Of a DNA stretch of 64,000 bases, positions 17,856 to 27,136 are shown piece by piece; positions within the stretch are counted from its first letter, which is position 1; each line of letters opens with the position of its first letter. A program made the position numbers and the translations under genes. The notes under the pieces are model-generated. The model searched no databases, was not told the origin of the DNA, and saw only the letters and a program-made list of their open reading frames with translations. The DNA comes from JAEUIT01 sp044220875 (GTDB taxonomy: Bacteria; Planctomycetota; Phycisphaerae; Phycisphaerales; SM1A02): NCBI GenBank assembly GCA_044220875.1, contig JBGAQH010000003.1, positions 496,001 through 560,000 on the forward strand, in the 5' to 3' direction.

Positions 17856-20171
17856 GTGCCCGGCATCTTCCATCGTCGTCTGGTCCTCCTGCTTGCGGTC
17901 TTCGTGATCGTGGCCGGGTCCCTCGCCGCGCAGCTCGCGCGGCTGGCGATCGTGGAGGGGGCCACGCACGCCCGCCAGACCGAGACCTTCCTCCGTCGGC
18001 GCACCTTCCTGCCCTTCGTCCGCGGGCGCATCATCGATCGCAACGGACAGGTGCTGGCCGAGGACCGGGCGAGCTGGGACGTGCAGGTCGAGTACGCGCT
18101 CATCGCGGGTCGGTGGAGCGCCGAGAAGGCCCGCGCCCAGGCCCGCAAGGAGGTCGGCCCGAACGCGTGGGCGAAGATGTCGCGCGAGCGTCGGTCGATC
18201 GAGACCGATGCCCGATTGCCGCATTGGAACGAGCGGGTCGAGGCGATGTGCGCGGAGATCTGCGCCGCCGGCGGCATCGACCGGGCCGAACTCGATCGGC
18301 GCTTCGACGAGATCCGCGGCCGGGTCGCCCAGCGGGTCGAGGCCTATCGCGATCGGCTTCGCGCAGCCGCCGAGGCCAAGGCCGCGGCGAGCGGGGAGGC
18401 GCCGGCGGAGGTCGCCGAGGACGAGACCATCAGCGAGCAGGAGGAACCGCACACGATTCTGGCCGACGTCGATGACGCCACGGCCTTCCGCTTCCAGATG
18501 CTCGCCGAGGAGGAGCGTGACACGATCGTCGTGACGCCCGCCACGGAGCGGCTGCGGCCATGGAATGACGTGGACCTCTCCGTTGACCGCGCCCAACTGC
18601 CGACGCCGCTACGAAGCGATCGGCCGATGGCGATCAGGCTCCATGGCGTCGCGGACCACATCATCGGCAGCACGCGCACCCACGTCTTCAGCGAGGACCT
18701 GAAGCGGCGGCCCTTCCTCGACGAGCGCACCGGCGAGGTGAAGGACCCGGGCGGCTATCGCGCCGACCGCGACGTCATTGGGGCCAGCGGCGTCGAACGC
18801 ACGCAGGAGGATCGGCTTCGCGGCGTGCGCGGCATGGTCGAGCGCAATCTCGAGACGGGCGAGTCGAGCCGAAAGGAACCGCTGGCGGGCGAGGACGTGC
18901 GGCTCACCATCGACATCAAGCTTCAGTCATGGGTGCAGGCGGCCCTCGACCCGGCGCTGGGGCTGGCGAAGATCCAGCAGTGGCAGCGCGGTTGGGATGC
19001 GGACGGCGAGGCCAAGCCCGGTCCGCTGCCCGTCGGATGGGAGCTCAACGGCTCTGCGGTCGTCCTCGAGATCGCCACCGGCGACATCCTCGCGATGGTG
19101 ACGACGCCCACGCTTGCCGACGCGGCTCCGATGAGCGACGAGCGTCGACGGGCCGAGGGGGCGGACATGAACAAGGCGGTCGAGGGGGTCTATCCGCCCG
19201 GTTCAATCGTCAAGCCGCTGCTCTTTGCCGGCGCCGTGACGCAGGGGGCGATTCCGCTCGACTTCTCGGTCGAGTGCAAGGGGCACTTCTTCGAGAACGT
19301 GACGACCTCGGCGCGATGCTGGATCTGGCGGCCGGAGGATGGTCGCCACTCGACCCACGGGCTCCTCTCCGTCGAGGAGGCCATCGCCCGCTCCTGCAAC
19401 ATCTACTTCTACACCGTCGCGTCGCGCTTGGGGCTCGACGACGTCGTCGGCTGGTATCGCCGCTACGGCGTGGGCGAACCGATCGGCATGGGGCTGGCGA
19501 TCTCGAAGGATCGTGAGGGCGGCGGCGTGCGCATCGAGGGCGAGGCCGGTGGCGTCGTCCCAAGCGCCGCGGACATCAAGGCGATCCGCACCTCGGGAGA
19601 CCGCTCGGCGCCGATCTTCCTCGGCATCGGCCAGGGGCCGGTGGCGTGGACGCCGCTGCACGCCGCGAGCGCGTACGCGACGCTTGCCCGGCGCGGCGCA
19701 TTCATCCGGCCTGGCGTGATGCTCGATCGGCCCGACCGAGGCAGGGCGTCCAGCGATCTCCACCTCAACGGCGCAGCGGTCACCAAGGCGCTCGAGGGGC
19801 TGCGTCAGGCGGTCGCCGAGAAGTACGGAACGGGCAACCATCTGACGCTTGAGAACGGCGTCCAGGAGGCCCTGACCGATGTCCCGGGCACGCGGATCTG
19901 GGCGAAGACGGGCACCGCGCAGGCGCCGCCCCTTCGCCTGGACAACGACCACGACGACAAGCCCGACGCGACGGTGAAGACCGATCACGCCTGGTTCGTG
20001 GGACTCGTCGGCAATGACCATGACGCGACGCCGCGCTACGCGGTCGCGGTGCTGCTGGAGTACGGCGGTTCGGGCGGCAAGACCGCCGGCCCGATCGCCG
20101 CCGAGATCATCCGTTCGCTCGTCCGCGAGGGCTATCTCGCGGGCGGCTCGCATGCCGGGAAGGGGCCATGA
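17856..20171 (+). CDS. mrdA: Penicillin-binding protein 2-type peptidoglycan D,D-transpeptidase
   Basis: 771 aa from a GTG start; a single membrane anchor (LVLLLAVFVIVAGSLAAQLA) precedes the periplasmic part. The pedestal motif RGRIIDRNGQVLAED is followed by a long charged region, then the transpeptidase domain with all three active-site motifs: S450-x-x-K453 in PPGSIVKP, S513-C-N515 and K684-T-G686. It cross-links peptidoglycan peptides and is inactivated by beta-lactams. The protein is longer than E. coli PBP2 (633 aa), mostly through a charged insertion around residues 70-260. The stop overlaps the rodA start by 4 nt (ATGA), the classical mrdA-mrdB arrangement; an FtsI-type division role cannot be excluded. 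Confidence 0.92.
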   Translation: MPGIFHRRLVLLLAVFVIVAGSLAAQLARLAIVEGATHARQTETFLRRRTFLPFVRGRIIDRNGQVLAEDRASWDVQVEYALIAGRWSAEKARAQARKEVGPNAWAKMSRERRSIETDARLPHWNERVEAMCAEICAAGGIDRAELDRRFDEIRGRVAQRVEAYRDRLRAAAEAKAAASGEAPAEVAEDETISEQEEPHTILADVDDATAFRFQMLAEEERDTIVVTPATERLRPWNDVDLSVDRAQLPTPLRSDRPMAIRLHGVADHIIGSTRTHVFSEDLKRRPFLDERTGEVKDPGGYRADRDVIGASGVERTQEDRLRGVRGMVERNLETGESSRKEPLAGEDVRLTIDIKLQSWVQAALDPALGLAKIQQWQRGWDADGEAKPGPLPVGWELNGSAVVLEIATGDILAMVTTPTLADAAPMSDERRRAEGADMNKAVEGVYPPGSIVKPLLFAGAVTQGAIPLDFSVECKGHFFENVTTSARCWIWRPEDGRHSTHGLLSVEEAIARSCNIYFYTVASRLGLDDVVGWYRRYGVGEPIGMGLAISKDREGGGVRIEGEAGGVVPSAADIKAIRTSGDRSAPIFLGIGQGPVAWTPLHAASAYATLARRGAFIRPGVMLDRPDRGRASSDLHLNGAAVTKALEGLRQAVAEKYGTGNHLTLENGVQEALTDVPGTRIWAKTGTAQAPPLRLDNDHDDKPDATVKTDHAWFVGLVGNDHDATPRYAVAVLLEYGGSGGKTAGPIAAEIIRSLVREGYLAGGSHAGKGP

Positions 20172-21451
20172 GCAGCGGCCCGACGAACGGCGCTTCGAGC
20201 GCCTCCGAGGGTCCTCCGCGGACGGCGGATGGTCCCTCGCCGTCGCGCCTGGGACTGTCGACCCGCAGCCGCGTCCGCTGGTCGCCATCGCAGCTCTATG
20301 CCGAGCAGGTGCCCGCCGCGGCCCGACGGCGGCTCGTCTGGTGGACGCCCGCGTGGCTCTCCTTCGCGGCGGCGCTCGTCCTGTCGCTCATCGGGATCCA
20401 GGCGATCGCGACGACCAAGCCCGATCTCGCGAGCAAGCAGGCGACGTTCCTCCTCATCGGCATCGGCGCCGCCGCGATCGTCGCGACGCCGAGCTATCGG
20501 TGGTATCGCCGCGGCATCATCGCCCTCTCGGTCGTGTGCCTGGCGCTCCTCCTGTTCGTCCTCGTGCCCTTCGTGCCCGAGTCGATCGTCCGGCCGCGCA
20601 ACGGCTCGCGCTCGTGGATCGCGCTCGGGCCCATGGACTTCCAGCCGAGCGAACTCGCCAAGACCGTCTACATCCTGGCGATGGCGGCGTGGCTCTCCCA
20701 GACCCAGATCCATCGCACGCTTCGCGGCTACATCGCCGTCGTGGGGCTCACGCTCATTCCGATCGGGCTGATCGTGCTCGAGCCGGACTTGGGCAGCGCG
20801 CTCCTCTTCCTGCCGACGATGGGGGCGATGGTCGTGGCCGCCGGCTCGAAGAAGCGGCACGTCATCGCGAGCGTGGTGCTCGCCACCGCGATGGTGCCGA
20901 TCGCCTACGGCTTCGTTCTCAAGCCCTACCAGCGGGCCCGCATCGACGCGATCATCGCCCAGATCTCCGGCGACACGCGCTTCGAGAAGCGGGAGGGATT
21001 TCAGGGCTGGCGAGCGATGCGGCTCGTCGGCAGCGGCGGCGTCATGGGCGTCGGCGAGGAGCACGCCCGGGCCCTCGTCACCTTCAACGGCCTCCCCGAG
21101 GAGCACAACGACATGATCTTCGCGGTGGTCTGCTGCCGCTGGGGACTTGCCGGCGGCGTGCTGATGTGGGGGGCGTTCCTGCTCTTCGCCGTCGGTGGAC
21201 TCGCGACCGCGGCGATCTGCCGCGATCCCTTCGGGCGGCTGAGCGCGGTCGGTCTCGTCGCGATCAGTTTCACGCAGATGACGATCAACACCGGCATGAC
21301 CATCGGCCTGTTGCCGATCACCGGCATCACGCTGCCCTTCGTGAGCTACGGCGGATCGAGCCTGCTCGCGACATGGCTGAACGTCGGCCTTCTGGTGAAC
21401 ATCGGGCTTCGCCGACCGCGGGTCGACGAGCGAAGCTATCTCGACGATTGA
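20168..21451 (+). CDS. rodA: RodA/FtsW-family SEDS peptidoglycan glycosyltransferase
   Basis: 427 aa with about ten hydrophobic segments after a roughly 60-residue polar N-terminus. SEDS signatures are present: RNGSRSWIALGPMDFQPSEL, EPDLGSALLFLPTMGAM, PEEHNDMIFAVV and FVSYGGSSLLATW. SEDS proteins polymerise lipid II into glycan strands in complex with a class B PBP, here the overlapping upstream gene. The PBP2 partner favours RodA over FtsW; the sequence alone does not fully separate them. The ATG overlaps the PBP stop by 4 nt. The 3' end overlaps by 16 nt with a small gene predicted on the other strand. Confidence 0.93.
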   Translation: MSSGPTNGASSASEGPPRTADGPSPSRLGLSTRSRVRWSPSQLYAEQVPAAARRRLVWWTPAWLSFAAALVLSLIGIQAIATTKPDLASKQATFLLIGIGAAAIVATPSYRWYRRGIIALSVVCLALLLFVLVPFVPESIVRPRNGSRSWIALGPMDFQPSELAKTVYILAMAAWLSQTQIHRTLRGYIAVVGLTLIPIGLIVLEPDLGSALLFLPTMGAMVVAAGSKKRHVIASVVLATAMVPIAYGFVLKPYQRARIDAIIAQISGDTRFEKREGFQGWRAMRLVGSGGVMGVGEEHARALVTFNGLPEEHNDMIFAVVCCRWGLAGGVLMWGAFLLFAVGGLATAAICRDPFGRLSAVGLVAISFTQMTINTGMTIGLLPITGITLPFVSYGGSSLLATWLNVGLLVNIGLRRPRVDERSYLDD

Positions 21452-21618
21452 TGTCGGTCATCGAGCGCCGCACGTTCGGCGCGGAGACGCCGCATGCGTT
21501 CGCGGGTGCCGACGATGATGCGATAGGTCAGCCAGAGGAAGACGACGCCGACGAGGATGCCCCAGCAACCGACGATCTCCCAGAAGTAGTGGCCGAGGAC
21601 GTCGATCGGATCACGCAT
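21436..21618 (-). CDS. Small predicted membrane protein (60 aa), function unknown
   Basis: From ATG 21618 the peptide is MRDPIDVLGHYFWEIVGCWG and then a single hydrophobic span (ILVGVVFLWLTYRIIVG) followed by an Arg-rich cytoplasmic-looking tail (RERMRRLRAERAALDD). The one-pass topology with a positive C-terminal flank looks like a real small membrane protein and not random coding. Its 3' end overlaps the rodA end by 16 bp on the opposite strand. The open frame extends further upstream, but that part is low-complexity Ser/Ala/Pro and shadows the dockerin gene. It could be a subunit or regulator; no family is recognised. Confidence 0.45.
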   Translation of the reverse strand: MRDPIDVLGHYFWEIVGCWGILVGVVFLWLTYRIIVGTRERMRRLRAERAALDDRHQSSR

Positions 21619-21670
21619 GAGGCCCGCAGGATACGCCCTCGCCCGTGCGGGGCGAATGCCCGGACGCCGG

Positions 21671-23374
21671 TCACTGGCAGGGACCCCAGGCCCCAAGCAC
21701 GATGGCAAGATCGCTCGCGTCGACGAATCCGTCGCTGTTGAGATCGCTGGCGACGCCCGAGCAGGGACCCCAGCTCCCCAGGATTGTGGCGAGATCGGCC
21801 CCGTCGATGCCGCCGTCGCCGGTGATGTCGCCGGCGCAGCCGCAGACGACGCTGCCCGCGCTGCTGTGGTCGCCGAAGACCTGGTCGGGCAGGTTCGAGC
21901 AGATCGTCGAGCCGTCAAGGGCGAGGAAGGATGAGGCATCGACGTAAGCCCCGCCGCCCGCGGTGAGGGCGAGGTTCTCGAGGACCGCGCTGTCGATCAG
22001 GGTGATGGTTGCGCCATCAAGGCCGGCGATGGCGCCGCCAACCCCCTCGGACTTGCCGTTGTTCGCTGCGCTGTTGCCCTGCATGAGGCAGTCGGTGAGG
22101 GAGACGGTGCCCCCCTCAACGACCACGGCGCCGCCGACGATCGCCGCGCCGTACGCGCCGTCGCCGGCGACGTTGTCGAGGAAATCGCATCGCAGGAGTG
22201 AGGCGTCGCCGACCAGGCGCAGCGCGCCGCAGCCGTCGCCGCCGAGATTCGCCGAGAAGAGCGTGTCGCTGATCGTGGCGTTCCCCAGGACCACCAGCGC
22301 CCCACCGAAGCCGAAGGTGCTGTTTCGGGCGAAGGTCGAGCGGAGGATCGTTGCGGTGCCGCTGAGCATGCAGCCGCCGCAGCCTGCATCGCTCAGGATG
22401 TTGTCGGTGACGGTGCAGCCGTCGAGGAGGATCGCGTCGGCGGTGAGCGTCGCCACCGATGCCGGGCCGGCGATGCTGCCGCAGAGCGAGAAGCCGCACT
22501 CGGTGAGCGTGATCGAAGGCCCGTCGGCGATGATCGCGCTGTCGTTGCCTTCGAGCGGCTGCCCGATCGCGGTGAACTCCGTGTCGGCAACGGAGAGCGA
22601 GGAACCTTGGGCGACGATGCCGCTCCCGGGACCGATGCCGGCGAACAGCGAGCTGGCGACGTCCAGCTCGCCGACGATGCTCTCCACGGCGCCGATGGGA
22701 GGGAGGGCGGGGTCGAGCGTGAGCCCCCCGAACGTCGAGTCGGCGATGGACGACTTCGAGCTGATGCCGCGGAAGATCGGTCGCGAGCCCGCGAGGGTGA
22801 CGACGCGGGAGAGGCTCGCGAGGCCGGCATGCACATGGAAGAGCGGCACGTTGTGCGGTTCGTAGCCGCTGTCGTCGATGGTGACGTCGCTCACCGACAG
22901 GGCGCCGTTCGAGATGCCGAATGCGACCGAGAGCCCGTTGGCGTCGGTGGTGATCACGCAATGGCGCACCGCGAGCGAGCCGTCCATGACGGCAAACTCG
23001 GCATAGCCGCCGAGGGTCAGGCCGTCGAGGGTGATCGTGTCCCCCTCGGGCATCGCCGGAATGGTCAGGAGCAGCGATGGATCGAACGCGGCGGGGGAGA
23101 CGATCGTCGTCTCGGGGGCGTCGGGCTCTCCGCGGAGCGTCACGGCCTTCGTCCCGAAGCTGAAGGGACCGACGTAGGCGCCAGGAGCGAGTTGAATGAT
23201 GTCGCCGTCGCTCGAGGCCATGATGGCATCCGCGATCGTCGGAAAATCCGCCGGAACGTGGAGCGTCGCGGCGCCGGCGGCCGACGCGATGGCGGCCGAC
23301 GCAAAGGCGCCGACGCGGGCGACTCGGGGCGTGGTCAAGCCGGTGTTCCTCCAAGCGATCGAACGTGATGTCAT
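21671..23374 (-). CDS. Secreted right-handed beta-helix protein with C-terminal GC-type dockerin repeats
   Basis: 567 aa from ATG 23374. An N-terminal signal peptide (GAFASAAIASAAGAATLHVP) leads into ADFPTIADAIMASSDGDIIQ, the classic opening of pectate-lyase-like right-handed beta-helix proteins. The body is made of about 20 short strands with repeated D/N-G-x-x-I-T-L-x-x-C motifs and many cysteines. The C-terminus has two dockerin-like Ca-binding repeats, DITGDGGIDGADLATILGSW and DLNSDGFVDASDLAIVLGAW, ending in GPCQ. Such tails occur on many Phycisphaerae secreted proteins ('GC-type dockerin'). No catalytic residues can be assigned; it could be a polysaccharide-binding or lyase-like surface protein. 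It is divergent from rsmG, sharing a 222-bp upstream region. Confidence 0.85.
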   Translation of the reverse strand: MTSRSIAWRNTGLTTPRVARVGAFASAAIASAAGAATLHVPADFPTIADAIMASSDGDIIQLAPGAYVGPFSFGTKAVTLRGEPDAPETTIVSPAAFDPSLLLTIPAMPEGDTITLDGLTLGGYAEFAVMDGSLAVRHCVITTDANGLSVAFGISNGALSVSDVTIDDSGYEPHNVPLFHVHAGLASLSRVVTLAGSRPIFRGISSKSSIADSTFGGLTLDPALPPIGAVESIVGELDVASSLFAGIGPGSGIVAQGSSLSVADTEFTAIGQPLEGNDSAIIADGPSITLTECGFSLCGSIAGPASVATLTADAILLDGCTVTDNILSDAGCGGCMLSGTATILRSTFARNSTFGFGGALVVLGNATISDTLFSANLGGDGCGALRLVGDASLLRCDFLDNVAGDGAYGAAIVGGAVVVEGGTVSLTDCLMQGNSAANNGKSEGVGGAIAGLDGATITLIDSAVLENLALTAGGGAYVDASSFLALDGSTICSNLPDQVFGDHSSAGSVVCGCAGDITGDGGIDGADLATILGSWGPCSGVASDLNSDGFVDASDLAIVLGAWGPCQ

Positions 23375-23596
23375 GGGGCAGGTGCTCGGTGCCCGCGAAG
23401 CGAGGCCGGACCGCGGATGGCACCGATGCCATCCCCATCCCAACGCACGCTACGCAGAAGTCCGGTCGGCGGACGCACCGAGAGAGACTCTTGCGCCGGC
23501 GCCGACTCGGTCTATCGACCTCCGGCGATGGGGGCTTTTGCGGAGCTTTTCCCTCAGGGAGAATCTCGCGGCGAGCGCTGCTACCGTGCGTGCCTC

Positions 23597-24460
23597 ATGA
23601 CCCGTCCCGTCGCCAACAGCTCGGCCGACCACGGCCCGCCCTTCGACCCGACCGTGCCCGGGATCGCCGCGACGCCAGCCTTCCACGAGGCCCTCACCCG
23701 GCTGGGGGTGGCCTGCGATCCGGCAGAGATCACCTTGCTGGGACGGTACTTGGCGTTCCTCCGGCAGGCCAACGAGCGATTCAACGTCACGGCGATCACC
23801 GACGAGCCCTCGATGTGGATCCGCCATGTCGCCGACAGCCTCTCGCTCCTCCCGGTCATCGCCTCGCTGCAGGACGCCGAGGACGCCGAACCGGGGGCGG
23901 ACGCGGACGCGGCAAGCCTTCCGCCGCATCCGCCGGGTACGCCGTGGACCCTTCTTGACGTCGGCACCGGCGGAGGATTGCCCGGCATACCGCTGGCGAT
24001 CTGCCTTCCCGACGTGCAGGTGACGTTGTTGGAGGCCACCGGCAAGAAGGTGCGGTTCCTTGAGGCGGCGGTTGCGGCGCTCGGATTGGGGAACGTGCGG
24101 GTCGTCCAGGGTCGCGCCGAGGATCTCGGCCGCGATCGCGTACAGCATCGCGAGCGCTACGACGTCGTGTGCAGCCGGGCGGTCGGGCTCCTTGCGACGC
24201 TGGTCGAGCTCACCGTCCCCTTCGCCCGCGTCGGCGGCATGGTGCTGGCCATCAAGGGCGAGCGGGCCGCCGAGGAGGTTGTTGAGGCGAAGCAAGCCCT
24301 CTACGCCTTGCATGCCCACGCCCTCGAGAGCATTCGCACCGAGACGGGCACGATCGTGCCGATCCGCAAGATGCGCATCACGCCCAAGATCTACCCGCGC
24401 CGCCCCGGCGAGCCGAAGCGCGTCCCGCTGGGCGTCAAGCGGAGCGATCGCGATGTCTGA
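23597..24460 (+). CDS. rsmG: 16S rRNA (guanine-527-N7)-methyltransferase RsmG
   Basis: 287 aa from ATG 23597; the open frame extends upstream, but the extra part matches nothing and the RsmG homology starts after it. It methylates N7 of G527 in 16S rRNA using S-adenosylmethionine. Seen: the helical N-terminus (LLGRYLAFLRQANERFNVTA, RHVADSLSLL), motif I LDVGTGGGLPGIPLAICLP, the VTLLEATGKKVRFL acidic loop, VVQGRAED, and SRAVGLLATLVELTVPFARVGG in the substrate region. An acidic insert (AEDAEPGADADAAS) lengthens the protein relative to typical RsmG (about 210-240 aa). A TACCGT hexamer ends 9 nt before the ATG and there is no Shine-Dalgarno sequence. The stop abuts the end of the convergent VCBS gene with zero spacing. 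Confidence 0.93.
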   Translation: MTRPVANSSADHGPPFDPTVPGIAATPAFHEALTRLGVACDPAEITLLGRYLAFLRQANERFNVTAITDEPSMWIRHVADSLSLLPVIASLQDAEDAEPGADADAASLPPHPPGTPWTLLDVGTGGGLPGIPLAICLPDVQVTLLEATGKKVRFLEAAVAALGLGNVRVVQGRAEDLGRDRVQHRERYDVVCSRAVGLLATLVELTVPFARVGGMVLAIKGERAAEEVVEAKQALYALHAHALESIRTETGTIVPIRKMRITPKIYPRRPGEPKRVPLGVKRSDRDV

Positions 24461-26377
24461 TCAGCCCCAGACGCCCAGCATGAGTGCGATGTCGTCGGCG
24501 TTGACGTGGCCATCGCCGCTCAGGTCGCACGCTGCATTGGCCGTGCCCCAGAATCCCAAGAGGATCGCGAGGTCGCTCGAGCCGACGATGCCGTCGCCGT
24601 CGAAGTCGCTGGCCTTGTGATCGAAGAGGAACTTGTCGTCGGCATCGATGTCGCTGTCGCCGTCGAAGTCCATCATCTCGCAGCCCGGAATGAACCCGGT
24701 GCCGGCGCAGGCGTCTAACCCGAATCGGTCGATGCCGGTGAGCACGCCGTCGCCATCGATGTCGCCGAGCCGCGAGGGGGGATAGACGCTCCACACGCCG
24801 TTCGCGGGAAGGTTGCTGATGACGCGCGTCGGGCCGCCGTCGATGCCCAGCGGCCATTGCACGGTGACGTGGAGAAGCGTGCTCCGTGTCCCGAGCCCGA
24901 AAGGCGCTTCCGGCATGTCGTGGCCCAGATAGCTGCGGCCGCCGGCGAAAATGTCGCGGAAGAGAAGCGGCCCGTTCGGATCGAGCTGGCCGCGCAGCGT
25001 CGCTCCGATGGCGGTGGGATTGCCGGGCTTGCCGACGACGCGCACCGTCACCGCGTTGCGCTTCTCCCCCTCGTGATTGATGTACAGGAGCGCGTTGGAT
25101 CCGACGCCGCCAACGAGGAGGTCCGCGTCGCCGTCGCCATCAACGTCGGCCGACGAGGAGGCGAAGGAGTAGTCGCCCGTGCCGCCCGGACAGTTCGTCG
25201 CCGCGCTGACGTTGATCGCTGGCGGCGTCGGGTGGTTCTGGAAGAGGGAATTGGCGACGAACTGGTTGTTCACGTAGAGGTCGATCGTGCCTTCGTTGTC
25301 GAAGTCGAACATCTCCGCGCCCCAGCTTGAGATGAAGAGCCCGACGCCCCATTGCTGATCACCGCGGATGAACGTCCCGTTGCCCTGATTCAGGAGCAGC
25401 GGGTTCGCGCCGAGCGTCGGCTGCGAGGGTGAGGCGATGTTGGTGCAATAGAAATCGGGGTAGCCGTTCCGGTCGAAGTCGCCGACGGCGAGCCCCATCG
25501 AGAAGAGCTGGATTCCAGCGCCACTGGCGGCGCTGATTTCGACCAGGTGCCCGTTGTCGTTGCGGAAAAGCTGATTCCCCTGGAAGTACGGCGCGAGATG
25601 CCCGCGATCGTTCGAGATGTAGAGGTCGGCATCGCCGTCGAGGTCAAAGTCGGTCCAGGCCCCGGTGAACGAGTAGGCGGGCTTGGTGAGTCCATTGGCC
25701 GCGGCGACATCGGTGAAGTGCATGCCGCCATCGTTGCGAAAGAGCGAGCTCGGCTTGCCGACGCCGCCCGGTGAACCGTTGCGGTAGACCGGAACGAAGA
25801 TGTCGAGGTCGCCGTCGTTGTCGAAATCGGCCAGTGACGGGGCCTTGCACGGCCCGTTGACGGCGGGCAGCGGCGCGACCAAGGACTGGGCGAACTGGAA
25901 TCCGCCGAGCCCGCGATAGACGCGGTTGCCCGCATCGATCTGGGTGATGTAGAGGTCGATGATGCCATCGCCGTCGAGATCGCCGGCGCAGAAGGATGAG
26001 GGCTTGGTCAGCCCGGTGATGCCGCAGGTGTCGCTGTGGTCGATGAACACGCCGCTGCCATTGTTCTCGTACAGTCCGATCGCCCCACCATCCTTGCCGA
26101 GCAGGATGAGATCCGGGTCACCGTCACCATCCAGGTCCGCGAAGCCCGAGCCGAACCCGTAGATGCCCATGTTCTGGGGGAAGGTGACGGGGTAGTTGAT
26201 GCCTCGTTGCATCGCCTCCTCGGTGAACGGGGCGATCGCGCCTCCGCCGCCACCGGCCACGGCCGAGGCCGTCAGCCCCACGGCGACAGCACTTCCCATC
26301 AGGCGAGCTGTGGGATTCCAACGCCCCGCGCCGGATGCCTGAGGGCTCAACGCGCCCTCCCAAGAGACTCCATGCAT
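24461..26377 (-). CDS. Secreted VCBS/FG-GAP repeat protein with C-terminal GC-type dockerin repeats
   Basis: 638 aa from ATG 26377, which has GGAG 9 nt upstream; an in-frame GTG at 26392 is the alternative. A signal peptide (LMGSAVAVGLTASAVAGGGG) precedes repeated FG-GAP/VCBS motifs (DLDGDGDPDLILLG, DLDGDGIIDLYITQ, DFDNDGDLDIFVPV, DFDLDGDADLYISN, DFDRNGYPDFYCTN, DVDGDGDADLLVGG), which form a calcium-binding beta-propeller. An ASPIC/UnbV-type module follows (RNAVTVRVVGKPGNPTAIGA, then the DIFAGGRSYLGHDMPE patch), also seen in 'CRTAC1' family proteins. The C-terminus holds three EF-like or dockerin-like loops ending SGDGHVNADDIALMLGVWG. It is probably a surface or extracellular protein; the ligand is unknown. 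Confidence 0.88.
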   Translation of the reverse strand: MHGVSWEGALSPQASGAGRWNPTARLMGSAVAVGLTASAVAGGGGGAIAPFTEEAMQRGINYPVTFPQNMGIYGFGSGFADLDGDGDPDLILLGKDGGAIGLYENNGSGVFIDHSDTCGITGLTKPSSFCAGDLDGDGIIDLYITQIDAGNRVYRGLGGFQFAQSLVAPLPAVNGPCKAPSLADFDNDGDLDIFVPVYRNGSPGGVGKPSSLFRNDGGMHFTDVAAANGLTKPAYSFTGAWTDFDLDGDADLYISNDRGHLAPYFQGNQLFRNDNGHLVEISAASGAGIQLFSMGLAVGDFDRNGYPDFYCTNIASPSQPTLGANPLLLNQGNGTFIRGDQQWGVGLFISSWGAEMFDFDNEGTIDLYVNNQFVANSLFQNHPTPPAINVSAATNCPGGTGDYSFASSSADVDGDGDADLLVGGVGSNALLYINHEGEKRNAVTVRVVGKPGNPTAIGATLRGQLDPNGPLLFRDIFAGGRSYLGHDMPEAPFGLGTRSTLLHVTVQWPLGIDGGPTRVISNLPANGVWSVYPPSRLGDIDGDGVLTGIDRFGLDACAGTGFIPGCEMMDFDGDSDIDADDKFLFDHKASDFDGDGIVGSSDLAILLGFWGTANAACDLSGDGHVNADDIALMLGVWG

Positions 26378-26521
26378 CGCCACGATCTCCACACGACTGC
26401 CCGGACACCGTCCGGGTCGAGTCTAACACCGTCCCGAAGCGAGGCCGATCCGAAGGGAAAAAACGCGGCAACTCATCGCCATTCGTCCGGAAGCATGCGT
26501 TCTCGGGGGATCGGGCGGCCG

Positions 26522-27136
26522 TCATGCGTCGGACAGACGGTCGGCGAGCACTCGACAGCGAACCGACGGACGACCGTATCGGCCGCCGGGGACGCCGAGC
26601 CAACGCATGAGATCGGACCGTACGTGCACGGGAGTGCCGCACGCGGAGAGGCCGTCACGGCTCTCGCCCGTGGGGTGCGGATCGCGGACTGGGGGTGTGG
26701 CGCGATGGGCGGTCGGGCGAGGGACGATCAGGTCGAAGCCGAGCGGACCGCCGTCGGTGGTTTCGCACGCGCAGACGATGACGCGCCAGCCATCGCTTTC
26801 GACCAAGGTGCCACGGAGCGGACGATCGGCACGTTGCCGAGGGGCAACGTCGCCGTGGGTGCGAAGGACGTCGATGATCACTCGGCCCCGCAGTGGCCCG
26901 GCGCGGTGCGCGGGCTGATCGTCGTGGGGGCCGTCGAGCGTGCCGTGGACCCGCACGCGAACCTCCTCGGTGGGGCCGGCCGTGGGATCGAGTGCGCGAG
27001 CGAGACATGGCCACTCGATATCGAACGCGACGCGGACGATTGCGGAAGCGTCGCAGCACGCGGCCAGAACGACCGACTCGGCGGAGCGATCGCGAATGCC
27101 CGTGTGCATGCTGTGCATGGTGTGCATGGTGGTCAT
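26522..27136 (-). CDS. Uncharacterised protein coupled to the GbsR/MarR-like regulator
   Basis: 204 aa. I do not recognise a family. The start ATG at 27136 overlaps the stop of the upstream regulator gene by 4 nt (ATGA), which argues for a real, co-translated gene. The N-terminus is unusual (MTTMHTMHSMHTGIRDR, three Met-His steps), followed by VVLAACCDASAIVRVAFDIE, a region of beta-strand-like segments (RVIIDVLRTHGDV, GWRVIVCACETTDGGPLGFD) and a polar Arg-rich tail. No signal peptide or membrane span is visible. A long plus-strand frame overlies this region but has no sensible composition. The context suggests a target or partner of the regulator. Confidence 0.5.
   Translation of the reverse strand: MTTMHTMHSMHTGIRDRSAESVVLAACCDASAIVRVAFDIEWPCLARALDPTAGPTEEVRVRVHGTLDGPHDDQPAHRAGPLRGRVIIDVLRTHGDVAPRQRADRPLRGTLVESDGWRVIVCACETTDGGPLGFDLIVPRPTAHRATPPVRDPHPTGESRDGLSACGTPVHVRSDLMRWLGVPGGRYGRPSVRCRVLADRLSDA

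Noticed and set aside
23551..23561. TCCCTCAGGGA palindrome before rsmG as an operator
   Set aside because: Too short and a single copy; no regulator or second site points to it.
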